This document shows, piece by piece, positions 1 through 5,416 of a stretch of DNA of 5,416 nt (its first letter is position 1; every line of letters begins with the position of its first letter). A program made the position numbers and the translations under genes. This DNA comes from Alphaproteobacteria bacterium (GTDB lineage Bacteria; Pseudomonadota; Alphaproteobacteria; Rhodobacterales; Rhodobacteraceae). The stretch is taken from the NCBI GenBank assembly GCA_030424705.1, contig JAUHWJ010000178.1, positions 1-5,416 of the forward strand, given 5' to 3'. The notes beneath the pieces are model-generated. The model had not been told where the DNA came from, did not search any database, and worked only from the letters and a program-made list of their open reading frames with translations.

Positions 1-3000
1 GGTTCGACATCGTGCTGGGCGGCGAGACGCCGCTCGACCCGGCGGACCTCACCGATGCGGACCTCCTCATCCTCGATTTCTCCACGCAGGAGACGGGCGC
101 CGGCGTCATGACCCTCGCGGAGGGCGAGGGGCGGGCCTTTCAGCGGAACAGCGCGGGGGGGGACGCCGGGCAGCTTCTCGATTTCGTCAGCGCCATCGAC
201 ATCGAATACGCCAGCATCACCGGAACCTCCCGGGGCGACGTGATCCGCGGCTTCGACGACTCCTTCTATGACCTTCGGGGCGACACGCTGCGCGGGCTGG
301 ACGGGGACGACCTGCTCGAAGGCTTCAACGGCCCCGATTCCCTTTTCGGCGGCGCCGGGGAGGACACGCTGATCGGCGGAACGGGGGGCGACCGCCTGCA
401 GGGCGGGCTCGCAGGGCGGGATGACGGGACGGAGGACCTGACGGGCGGCGAAGGGGCCGATCTCTTCGTGCTGGGGGACCGGACGGGCCTCCATTACGGC
501 GAGGAGGTCGAGGGCGCCGCCTCCCCCGATCTCGCGGTCATCCGCGACTTCGAGAGCGGGATCGACCGGATCCAGCTCGCCGGCTCCGCCGACGACTACC
601 TCCTCTTCGGCCTCGGCGGGCAGGTCGGGATCTTCCGGGTCGAGGATGACGCGACGACGCTGATCGCGCGGCTGGACGGGTTCTCCGGCCCGCTCGACCT
701 CGAAAGCGACGACTTCACCTATGTGACGGTCACCGCGGGCCCCGGCGATATCGGCGCGCCCGTCGGCGGGGGCGGTTTCGGCGGGCCGGGGGGGCTCGCC
801 GGCGCGGCGGCGGCGAGCGCGACGCTCTCTCGCGAGCGCACCGACTTCCAGACGGCGCTTTCCGACATGAGCCCGGACAGGCTCCGCACGCTTGCGGTGG
901 ACGACCTGACCGGCGGCGAAGGGGGCGGCGAGGGCGGGGGAAGCACGGATCGCGACTTCATCGTCGAGCAGGGCTTCACATCGACCAGCCTCGGGCGGCT
1001 GATCGTCGAGTCCCTGACCACGCAGGGTTTCGTCATCAGCGAGAACAGCGTCACGACGCTGAGGGAGGGGGACGCCCGCGCCTTCGGCTCCTTCGAGAAC
1101 GCGCCCGCGCTGACCGAGGGAATCCTCCTCTCCACCGGGATCGCGGAGGTCCTGCCGGGGCTGAACGCGGAGGATGGCGGCATCCGCTCCTTCCTCTCGG
1201 GCGGCCGCTCCGTCGACCTCGCCTTCGAGCGGATCGGGCAGCTGAACCTCGACGGGTCGGTGACGACCTTCTACCGCGCCGATCTCGGCGCCGTGCCGCT
1301 CCCCATGCGCTCGCTCATCCTCCGGGACGACGATGACGGCGTCGGCGGCGCTGCGGGCGCGCGCTCGGGCGCCGATATCGCGGGGGTCGCGATCACGACG
1401 GCGGATTTCGACGACATCTTCGCGCTGACCGGCGGCGACATGGCCGCGCTGGACGATCCCTCCATCCTCCCCCGGCTCGACCTGCTGGATTTCTCGCCGG
1501 CGGGCGTGAAGTTCACGCAGGGCGCGCTCCGCAGCTTCGATCCGACCGACGCGGGAACGCCCGGGACCGTCTCCGAAGGGCCGGATGCGGCGGGCTCGCG
1601 CGGCGGCTTCGTGGACGAGGGCGCGGCGACGCTGGGCCGGTTCGACTTCGACGGGGAGAGCGGTTTCCTCAGCCTCGGGGACGGCGGCGCGCTCGGTCTC
1701 CAGTTCACCGACACGCTGCCGGCGGACCAGCCGGCCTGGCTGATCGTGGCGGAGGCGGGCGGCTCCGAGCGCTTCGAAGGGCGGATCACCGCCTCGACGG
1801 AGCCGCTGGACCCGCCGGGCGACCTCTCCACCGATTTCGGCGCGCCGGGGGCGGCGGACGACCGCATCGCGATCACGGTCGAGTTCACCGTCGACTTCGG
1901 GGCGGGCGGCGAAGGGGACGCCGCGCCGCGCTTCGTGCGGCTCCTCGAGGCGGCGCTCGCCTCTGAGGAGATACGGGAGTTTTCCGGCACGGCCCTGCAG
2001 GATTCCGTCTCGATCCGCCTCAACGGCCATCAGGCGGCGTATCTGAGCGACGGCCATGCTGCGACGCTAGAACGGCTCTCGCCCTCGGCGGTCGGAGACG
2101 TTCACCCCGATCTCGTCCTCAACCTCGTGGGCGACCAGATCACCGGACCGGGCGCTACGCGGGCCGATGCGTTCTCTCAAGCCTTTTCGGTCGAGGGCTT
2201 CATCGTGGATGGCTTGAACCGGCTCGAGATCGTGCTGGAGGAGAGGCGCGACGGCGCGCTCGACACCGCGCTCTTCCTCTCGGCCGCCGAAGCGCCGGAT
2301 GCGGAGCCTACGGGGCCGCTGACGCTCGGCTTCTCCGTGGCGGAGGACGGGCTGCTGACCGGAACGCTCCCTGGCGGGGCCGTGTTCCTGCCTTTCGGCG
2401 CCGGGCCTTCCTCCGGCGCGCTCGATCTCGCGCCGAACGGCTCCTTCACCTATCGGCCCGATGCGGACTTCGCGGGGGAGGACAGTTTCGTCTTCGGCGT
2501 GGAGGCGGAGGGGGAGACGAGCTTCGGCCGCGCCGTTCTGACCGTGCAGCCCGTCAACGATGCGCCGGTGGCGACGGACGACGCCTTCGAAACCGCGGCG
2601 AATGCGGCCTTCGTGACCGGGAACGTCCTCGCCAACGATTTCGACCCGGATGCGGGCGACGCGTTCCTTGTCGTCGCCGCGGATACGGACGAAACGCGCG
2701 GCCTCGTGACCGACAATGGGGACGGGACCTTCTCCTACGATCCGAACGGAGCGTTCGACGACCTCCGGGCGGGCGAGGCCGCGACGGACAGCTTCCTCTA
2801 CACGATCCGCGACCGGCGCGGGGCGGAAGCGACCGCGCGGGTCGAGATCACGATCACGGGCGTCGGCGGCGACGACGACCGCCCTGTGATTACCGGAGGG
2901 ACGGGCGGGGACAGGCTCGTGGCGCCCGCGGGCGGCGCCATCATCGACGGCGGCGCCGGGCGGGACGTCTATGTCGGCGGGAGCGGAGCGGACACCTTCG

Positions 3001-3614
3001 TGCTCGGCGATGGCGAGGGCGACCAGCTCCGCCGCTTCGACGCTTCGCTGGATGTGCTGGACGTCTCGGCCTGGGGCGTCCAGTCCTTCGCGGAGCTGAC
3101 GATCTTCGACCGGGTGAACGAGGCGCAGGGCGCGACGCTCGTCACGATCCTCGACGCGGCGAGCGGGAACATGAGCTTCCACCACGAGCGGGGGGACCGT
3201 CTCTCCGCCGCGGACTTCACGGCGGAGAACTTCATCTTCGCGCCCGTCCGGAACCTCACCGTGACGGGAACGGAGCCCTTCGGAAGCGAGACGATCTATG
3301 GCCGGTCCGGGGACGACGTGATCGTGAACGACAGCGGGCTCAACACTCTCTTCGGCCAGGGCGGCGCGGACCGTTTCGTGATCGGCGAGGGCGCCGGCGG
3401 CGTGATCGCGGATTTCGCGCCGGGGGAGGATGTGATCGACGTCTCGGCCTGGGGCCTCGGCGGCTTCGACGACCTCGAGATATCGGAGGCGGGCGGGCTG
3501 ATCACGGTTCGCGGCGAGCCGGGCGAGATGGTGCGGCTGAGGCCGTTCGAGGGCCTCTCCGCCGCGGACCTGACGGAAGACCGGTTCGTGTTCGACGCGC
3601 TGCTGACGGCGTAG
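1..3614 (+). CDS. Large secreted RTX calcium-binding protein with choice-of-anchor L-like and Ig-like domains (5' partial)
   Basis: The 3' part of a giant gene for a type I-secreted, calcium-binding RTX protein, probably extracellular or surface-associated. The frame is already open at base 3 (Phe-Asp-Ile before the GTG at 12), so GTG 12 is not accepted as the start. Counting that GTG as residue 1, the domains are: end of a preceding module (1-25); RTX repeats (about 66-155) with a beta-rich tail (172-238); Gly/Ala-rich linker (243-310); choice-of-anchor L-like region (about 320-760) with an unrecognised insert; two Ig/VCBS-like domains (about 771-950); and two tandem RTX-plus-tail modules (about 957-1077 and 1089-1200). 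I see no cysteine, only one lysine (residue 500) and many Asp/Glu/Gly, as is usual for type I substrates. The C-terminus (FVFDALLTA) is hydrophobic after an acidic stretch, which fits an uncleaved type I secretion signal. No protease, lipase or other catalytic motif is visible. An adhesin or matrix role is inference. The stop is TAG at 3612. Confidence 0.9.
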   Translation, partial: FDIVLGGETPLDPADLTDADLLILDFSTQETGAGVMTLAEGEGRAFQRNSAGGDAGQLLDFVSAIDIEYASITGTSRGDVIRGFDDSFYDLRGDTLRGLDGDDLLEGFNGPDSLFGGAGEDTLIGGTGGDRLQGGLAGRDDGTEDLTGGEGADLFVLGDRTGLHYGEEVEGAASPDLAVIRDFESGIDRIQLAGSADDYLLFGLGGQVGIFRVEDDATTLIARLDGFSGPLDLESDDFTYVTVTAGPGDIGAPVGGGGFGGPGGLAGAAAASATLSRERTDFQTALSDMSPDRLRTLAVDDLTGGEGGGEGGGSTDRDFIVEQGFTSTSLGRLIVESLTTQGFVISENSVTTLREGDARAFGSFENAPALTEGILLSTGIAEVLPGLNAEDGGIRSFLSGGRSVDLAFERIGQLNLDGSVTTFYRADLGAVPLPMRSLILRDDDDGVGGAAGARSGADIAGVAITTADFDDIFALTGGDMAALDDPSILPRLDLLDFSPAGVKFTQGALRSFDPTDAGTPGTVSEGPDAAGSRGGFVDEGAATLGRFDFDGESGFLSLGDGGALGLQFTDTLPADQPAWLIVAEAGGSERFEGRITASTEPLDPPGDLSTDFGAPGAADDRIAITVEFTVDFGAGGEGDAAPRFVRLLEAALASEEIREFSGTALQDSVSIRLNGHQAAYLSDGHAATLERLSPSAVGDVHPDLVLNLVGDQITGPGATRADAFSQAFSVEGFIVDGLNRLEIVLEERRDGALDTALFLSAAEAPDAEPTGPLTLGFSVAEDGLLTGTLPGGAVFLPFGAGPSSGALDLAPNGSFTYRPDADFAGEDSFVFGVEAEGETSFGRAVLTVQPVNDAPVATDDAFETAANAAFVTGNVLANDFDPDAGDAFLVVAADTDETRGLVTDNGDGTFSYDPNGAFDDLRAGEAATDSFLYTIRDRRGAEATARVEITITGVGGDDDRPVITGGTGGDRLVAPAGGAIIDGGAGRDVYVGGSGADTFVLGDGEGDQLRRFDASLDVLDVSAWGVQSFAELTIFDRVNEAQGATLVTILDAASGNMSFHHERGDRLSAADFTAENFIFAPVRNLTVTGTEPFGSETIYGRSGDDVIVNDSGLNTLFGQGGADRFVIGEGAGGVIADFAPGEDVIDVSAWGLGGFDDLEISEAGGLITVRGEPGEMVRLRPFEGLSAADLTEDRFVFDALLTA
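294..476 (+). repeat. N-terminal RTX (GGxGxDxUx) repeat block in the large protein
   Basis: Degenerate hemolysin-type nonapeptide repeats in protein sequence: GLDGDDLLEG, GGAGEDTLIGG, GGTGGDRLQGG and GGEGADLFVLG at about residues 95-155. In this family such repeats form a parallel beta-roll that binds calcium between turns after secretion. A DxxGxDRIxL element follows (about residues 179-189), which commonly caps RTX blocks. The repeats are seen directly; calcium binding follows from family knowledge. Confidence 0.88.
738..941 (+). other. Gly/Ala-rich low-complexity linker within the large protein
   Basis: Residues 243-310 contain Gly-rich runs (VGGGGFGGPGG, then GGEGGGEGGG) around an Ala-rich stretch (LAGAAAASA) and a short charged segment. 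This probably forms a flexible hinge between the first RTX module and the choice-of-anchor L-like region. It is part of the open reading frame, not a separate element. Confidence 0.7.
969..2291 (+). other. Choice-of-anchor L-like region, apparently split by an insertion
   Basis: Residues about 320-400 have the look of the start of choice-of-anchor L domains: a leucine-containing helix, a G-F-V-I segment, a G-F near the middle, then EGILLSTG followed by an LPGLN element. Residues about 605-760 resemble the usual second half: a beta strand with VDFG, FVRLLE, a DSVSIRLNG element, then VDGLNRLEI and a DGALDTALFLS ending, similar to the D-x-x-x-D-(S/T)-A-x-F-L close of the family. The stretch between (about 400-600) is longer than expected and I do not recognise it. 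Family proteins are found on secreted proteins with variable sorting signals; the domain's own role is not well defined. The assignment is by pattern memory only. Confidence 0.5.
2322..2861 (+). other. Two tandem Ig/cadherin/VCBS-like domains in the large protein
   Basis: Domain one (about residues 771-847) has APNGSFTYRPDADFAGEDSF, the classic N-x-D/G-G-x-F-x-Y-x-P then G-x-D-S-F pattern of cadherin-like tandem repeats, closing with VQPVNDAPVATDD. Domain two (about 851-950) has the NVLANDFDPD calcium-site motif, DNGDGTFSYDPN, then a TDSFLYTIRD strand and an EITITGV end. These beta-sandwich modules are spacer or adhesion domains in large secreted proteins, and the Asp-rich loops normally bind calcium. 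Confidence 0.85.
2895..3242 (+). repeat. RTX-plus-tail module, first C-terminal copy
   Basis: RTX repeats GGTGGDRLV, DGGAGRDVYVGG and GGSGADTFVLG (about residues 962-999) are followed by a beta-rich tail with LDVLDVSAWG and ending SAADFTAENFIF (about residue 1077). The next module repeats the same order of elements, so this is one unit of a tandem protein-level duplication. Confidence 0.82.
3060..3077 (+). repeat. 18-base direct repeat, copy 1 (partner at 3438-3455)
   Basis: The 18 bases GACGTCTCGGCCTGGGGC occur identically here and at 3438-3455, exactly 378 bases (126 codons) apart and in the same frame (Asp-Val-Ser-Ala-Trp-Gly). It is the best-conserved core of the duplicated C-terminal module. 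Confidence 0.9.
3276..3596 (+). repeat. RTX-plus-tail module, second C-terminal copy
   Basis: Shorter RTX part (GRSGDDVIVND, then LFGQGGADRFVIG, about residues 1097-1125) followed by a tail with EDVIDVSAWG and ending SAADLTEDRFVF (about residue 1195). It matches the preceding module element for element. The last residues lead straight into the C-terminus, so this copy also carries the probable secretion signal. Confidence 0.82.
3438..3455 (+). repeat. 18-base direct repeat, copy 2 (partner at 3060-3077)
   Basis: Identical to the copy at 3060-3077, encoding DVSAWG in the second C-terminal module. Confidence 0.9.
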
Positions 3615-3632
3615 GGCGCGGCGCTGGCGGGG

Positions 3633-3648
3633 GCCGCGGCGCGGCTTT
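3633..3648 (+). terminator. Weak candidate terminator after the RTX gene
   Basis: GCCGC-GGC-GCGGC folds into a 5-pair GC stem with a 3-base loop and is followed by TTT. G-U pairing with the preceding Gs could lengthen the stem a little. It lies in the 33-base gap between the two convergent genes, where a terminator is expected. The T run is very short and the local base composition makes such hairpins common by chance, so support is weak. Confidence 0.3.
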
Positions 3649-4322
3649 CAGGCCTTCGCCGGTTCAGTTTCCAGCGCCTTGAACGCCGCCGCAAGCGCGC
3701 AATCGAGCGAGTCGAGGATCTCGACGCCTTCGCGCGGGGGCATGGCGGATGCGAGGCCGGCGATACCGGCCCCGCCGATCACCACCGCCTCCGCGCCCTT
3801 GGCGGCGCCGGCCTGCACCGCCGCGCCGAGCGCCTCCAGCGCGGCGGAAGGATCGGCGGAGAGGGCGTCGCCCGTCATTTCGAGCGTCTCGACGGAAACG
3901 AGACGGCGCCGGAGACCGCGCCTTTCGACGAAATCCTCCAGGATCGGCCCCCAGGCCCGCCCGCCGGTCACGAGAGAGAAGGGCCGCCCGCCAGCGGCGG
4001 CGGCGGCGCAGGACGAAGCGGCCATCCCGATCACGGGCCGGCCCAGCGCCCGCCTCGCGGCCTCCAGCCCCGGGTCGCCGAAGCAGGCGAGCAGGATTGC
4101 GTCCGGCGGCGCACCCGCAAGGCGATCCGCGATGCGCCCGACCGTCGCCTCCGCGCGCGCGAGGTCTTCGGCGTCCCGGATATAGTCCGGCCCCTCCTCC
4201 GCCGTCACCGCCTCCAGCGCCACCCGGTCGGGCGCAATCTGGCGCGCGCGCGCAAGGAGCCGGGCGGTGACGGCCGCGCTCGTGTTCGGGTTGAGGATCA
4301 GCAGGCGGCGCGCATCCACCAC
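3648..4322 (-). CDS. Asp/Glu-hydantoin racemase family protein
   Basis: A 224-residue protein of the Asp/Glu/hydantoin racemase superfamily, about the usual length of hydantoin racemases. Family signatures are the N-terminal LLILNPNTS (residues 7-15, substrate-loop region), the LACFGDPGL segment with Cys80 as first catalytic cysteine, an SLVTGG segment (116-121) and the VVIGGAGIAGL segment (180-190). In classical two-cysteine members the last segment carries a second cysteine (GCAG); here residue 184 is Gly. The enzyme may therefore act by a one-cysteine mechanism, on another substrate, or as an isomerase or lyase relative. It is probably cytoplasmic, with no signal peptide. The start is GTG 4322, with a second in-frame GTG directly after it; it lies 4 bases downstream of the flavin reductase stop with only a poor Shine-Dalgarno, so translation probably depends on coupling. 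It is the last gene of the operon. Family assignment is firm; substrate unknown. Confidence 0.85.
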   Translation of the reverse strand: MVDARRLLILNPNTSAAVTARLLARARQIAPDRVALEAVTAEEGPDYIRDAEDLARAEATVGRIADRLAGAPPDAILLACFGDPGLEAARRALGRPVIGMAASSCAAAAAGGRPFSLVTGGRAWGPILEDFVERRGLRRRLVSVETLEMTGDALSADPSAALEALGAAVQAGAAKGAEAVVIGGAGIAGLASAMPPREGVEILDSLDCALAAAFKALETEPAKA

Positions 4323-4326
4323 GTCG

Positions 4327-4986
4327 TCACCCGGCGCGGCGCCGCGACGCGAGGGGGGAGGCCTCGAACTCCTCGACGCTCAGGGTCGGCAGGTCGAAGC
4401 AATCCCGCGTGCGGGAATAGCCGTGGCCGCCCATCCGCCCGATCGCATCCAGCTTCAGCGGGTCGGTATGGAGCCGCGCCGGGTCCGTCAGCCCCTCCCG
4501 CACATGGGCGCAGAGAACCTCTCCGAGGATGATCTCCCGCGAGCGGCCGATCTCGATCCCGACATGACGGCGGCATTCGAAGGCGACGGGCGCCTCCGCG
4601 ATCCGCGGGCAGGACACTTTCAGCCCCGGCGCGGCGGTGAGGCCAGCCATCTCCAGCTCGTCGACCTCCGGCCCGAACGGCGTGGCGGTGACGTTCATCG
4701 CGTCCATGTTCGCCATGTCGACGATGTTCACCGTGAACTCCTCCGTCATGCGGATGTTCCAGGCGGTGTCCTTGAAGCGCTGCTGCTCCCGGTTCTCGAC
4801 GCCGAGGGCGAGGATCGGCGGGTCGGACGAGAGGCAGTTGAAGAAGCTGTAGGGCGCCGCATTCGCCACCCCTTCGGGGCTCCGCGTCGTCACCCAGGCG
4901 ATGGGCCGGGGCACGACCGTGCCGATCAGGAGCTTGTAGACGTCGCGCGGCGGCATCGCCGCGAAATCGAAGAGCCGATGCGTCAC
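4327..4986 (-). CDS. Flavin reductase-like, FMN-binding domain protein
   Basis: A 219-residue protein of the flavin reductase-like (DIM6/NTAB, split-barrel FMN-binding) family. Features seen: IGTVVPRPIAWVTT (residues 21-34), the flavin-binding hallmark; the following VANAAPYSFFNCLSSDPP (40-57), a strong family signature; KDTAWNI (72-78) and EEFTVNIV (82-89). Members bind FMN and reduce it with NAD(P)H for a partner monooxygenase (as RutF and NTA monooxygenase component B do), or act on other small substrates. No partner monooxygenase is in the window. The start chosen is GTG 4986: it overlaps the regulator's TGA as GTGA, sits 7 bases after a GGGAGA, and gives the normal N-terminus. The frame stays open further upstream, but that extension is low-quality Arg/Gly-rich sequence antisense-like to nothing known and lies inside the regulator gene. 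No signal peptide; probably cytoplasmic. Confidence 0.88.
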   Translation of the reverse strand: MTHRLFDFAAMPPRDVYKLLIGTVVPRPIAWVTTRSPEGVANAAPYSFFNCLSSDPPILALGVENREQQRFKDTAWNIRMTEEFTVNIVDMANMDAMNVTATPFGPEVDELEMAGLTAAPGLKVSCPRIAEAPVAFECRRHVGIEIGRSREIILGEVLCAHVREGLTDPARLHTDPLKLDAIGRMGGHGYSRTRDCFDLPTLSVEEFEASPLASRRRAG

Positions 4987-5416
4987 CCCGTCATCTCCCG
5001 CCCGTAGCGGGCGAGGACCGTTTCGAGATCCTCGCCCGGCGCCTCCAGTTCGGCGCGGCCCGCGACGGCGCCGAGATGGTCGTCCATGATCTTCTTCGCC
5101 GCGTCCGGGTCCCGCTCCCGCAGGGCGCGGATGATCTGGCGGTGCTCGTCCACCGCGCAATCCGTCGAGTGGCGGCGGCGATACATGGCGAGGATGAGCG
5201 AACAGCGCGAGACGAGCTCGGAGACATACCGCGCGAGCACGGCGTTTCCCGAAAGCTCCGCGAGGAGGATGTGGAACTCCCCGGCGAGGCGGATCGAGAC
5301 GGGGCCGTTCTTGCCCCTCACCCGCTCCTCCTGGACGACATGCGCCTCCAGCGAGTCGAGCCCGATCACCGAGATGCGCCGGATCAGCCGGTCTATCACG
5401 TCCCGCTCGAGCACAT
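4983..5416 (-). CDS. GntR-family transcriptional regulator, FCD domain (5' partial)
   Basis: The C-terminal 143 residues of a GntR regulator of the FadR/FCD type; the first complete codon is at 5414, and the winged-helix DNA-binding domain (roughly 80 residues) lies beyond the right edge. FCD signatures: SIRLAGEFHILLAELSGN (residues 40-57), the C-x-x-x-EH helix (Cys86, Glu90-His91) and the MDDHL helix (His113). His48, His91 and His113 match the three metal-binding histidines of FCD domains; the usual Asp four residues before the first His is Ala44. FCD domains bind small organic acids or related ligands, often with a metal. As first gene of an operon with the flavin reductase-like and racemase genes, it probably regulates that operon in response to its substrate. 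The visible GTG at 5414 is not taken as a start because the alpha-helical FCD domain begins there. The stop TGA overlaps the next start. Confidence 0.87.
   Translation of the reverse strand, partial: VLERDVIDRLIRRISVIGLDSLEAHVVQEERVRGKNGPVSIRLAGEFHILLAELSGNAVLARYVSELVSRCSLILAMYRRRHSTDCAVDEHRQIIRALRERDPDAAKKIMDDHLGAVAGRAELEAPGEDLETVLARYGREMTG
4994..4999 (-). promoter_or_regulatory. Ribosome binding site for the flavin reductase-like gene
   Basis: GGGAGA on the - strand, 7 bases ahead of GTG 4986 and inside the end of the regulator gene. It supports this GTG over the longer upstream open frame. Confidence 0.6.

Noticed and set aside
12..14. GTG as the start of the RTX gene
   Set aside because: The frame is open to the window edge, and the first residues (FDIVLGGETPLDPADLT) read as the end of a module, not as a gene start. 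The gene is treated as cut by the edge.
1271..2023. Open frame on the - strand (250 codons), and a similar one at 719-1183
   Set aside because: Ser/Pro/Arg-rich shadow sequences with no recognisable motif, antisense to the RTX gene.
2067..3185. Long open frame on the - strand (372 codons) opposite the RTX gene
   Set aside because: The translation is Arg/Val/Glu-rich without any domain pattern. It lies fully antisense to well-recognised RTX and Ig-like coding sequence and is the expected shadow in high-GC DNA.
4241..4253. Alternating GC run (GGCGCGCGCGCGC), possible Z-DNA-prone site
   Set aside because: It is explained by Ala-Arg-Ala-Arg codons in the racemase N-terminal helix and is ordinary for this base composition.
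4637..4852. Small + strand frame with a Met/Phe/Ser-rich stretch that looks slightly hydrophobic
   Set aside because: It is exactly antisense to the conserved middle of the flavin reductase-like gene and has no clear ribosome binding site.
4267..5007. Open frame on the + strand (246 codons), with others at 3679-4185 and 3749-4270
   Set aside because: Arg/Pro/Ala-rich translations antisense to the clearly recognised flavin reductase-like and racemase genes.
4987..5160. Upstream extension of the flavin reductase-like frame to a start at 5160
   Set aside because: The added residues are Arg/Gly/Pro-rich, overlap the conserved FCD regulator in another frame, and would put a 58-residue non-family tail on the protein. 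GTG 4986 with its GGGAGA fits better.

Overview
The DNA is very GC-rich (about 70% by eye). Codons almost always end in G or C, GTG starts are used, and the genes are tightly packed. The protein families (type I-secreted RTX protein, FCD-type GntR regulator, flavin reductase-like protein, Asp/Glu-hydantoin racemase family) suggest an alphaproteobacterium, most likely of the Rhodobacterales/Paracoccaceae kind. That taxonomic placement is inference; no rRNA or other marker gene is present.

Left two thirds (1 to 3614, + strand): the 3' part of one very large gene for a secreted calcium-binding RTX protein. It is open at the left edge, so its N-terminus is missing. The visible part (about 1203 codons) is a mosaic: the tail of a preceding module, an RTX block with its C-terminal beta-rich piece, a Gly/Ala-rich linker, a region resembling choice-of-anchor L proteins with an unrecognised insertion, two Ig/cadherin/VCBS-like domains, and two tandem copies of an RTX-plus-tail module ending in a plausible type I secretion signal. 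The tail of this module can be traced four times along the protein, which points to growth by module duplication.

Right third (3648 to the right edge, - strand): a compact three-gene operon read right to left. It encodes a GntR-family regulator (only its FCD ligand-binding domain is in the window), a flavin reductase-like FMN-binding protein and a hydantoin/Asp-Glu racemase family protein. The first two genes overlap by 4 bases (GTGA) and the third starts 4 bases after the second ends, so they are probably co-transcribed and translationally coupled. The likely theme is regulated catabolism of a small, probably nitrogen-containing, compound; the substrate cannot be read from the sequence. Two family-level key residues are altered: the racemase has only the first of its two usual catalytic cysteines, and the FCD domain has Ala where the metal-binding Asp usually sits.

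The RTX gene and the operon converge on a 33-base gap holding a small GC hairpin followed by TTT. No functional link between them is visible. There is no RNA gene, CRISPR array, insertion sequence or integration scar, and no gene-free stretch over 300 bases. The promoters of both transcription units lie outside the window.
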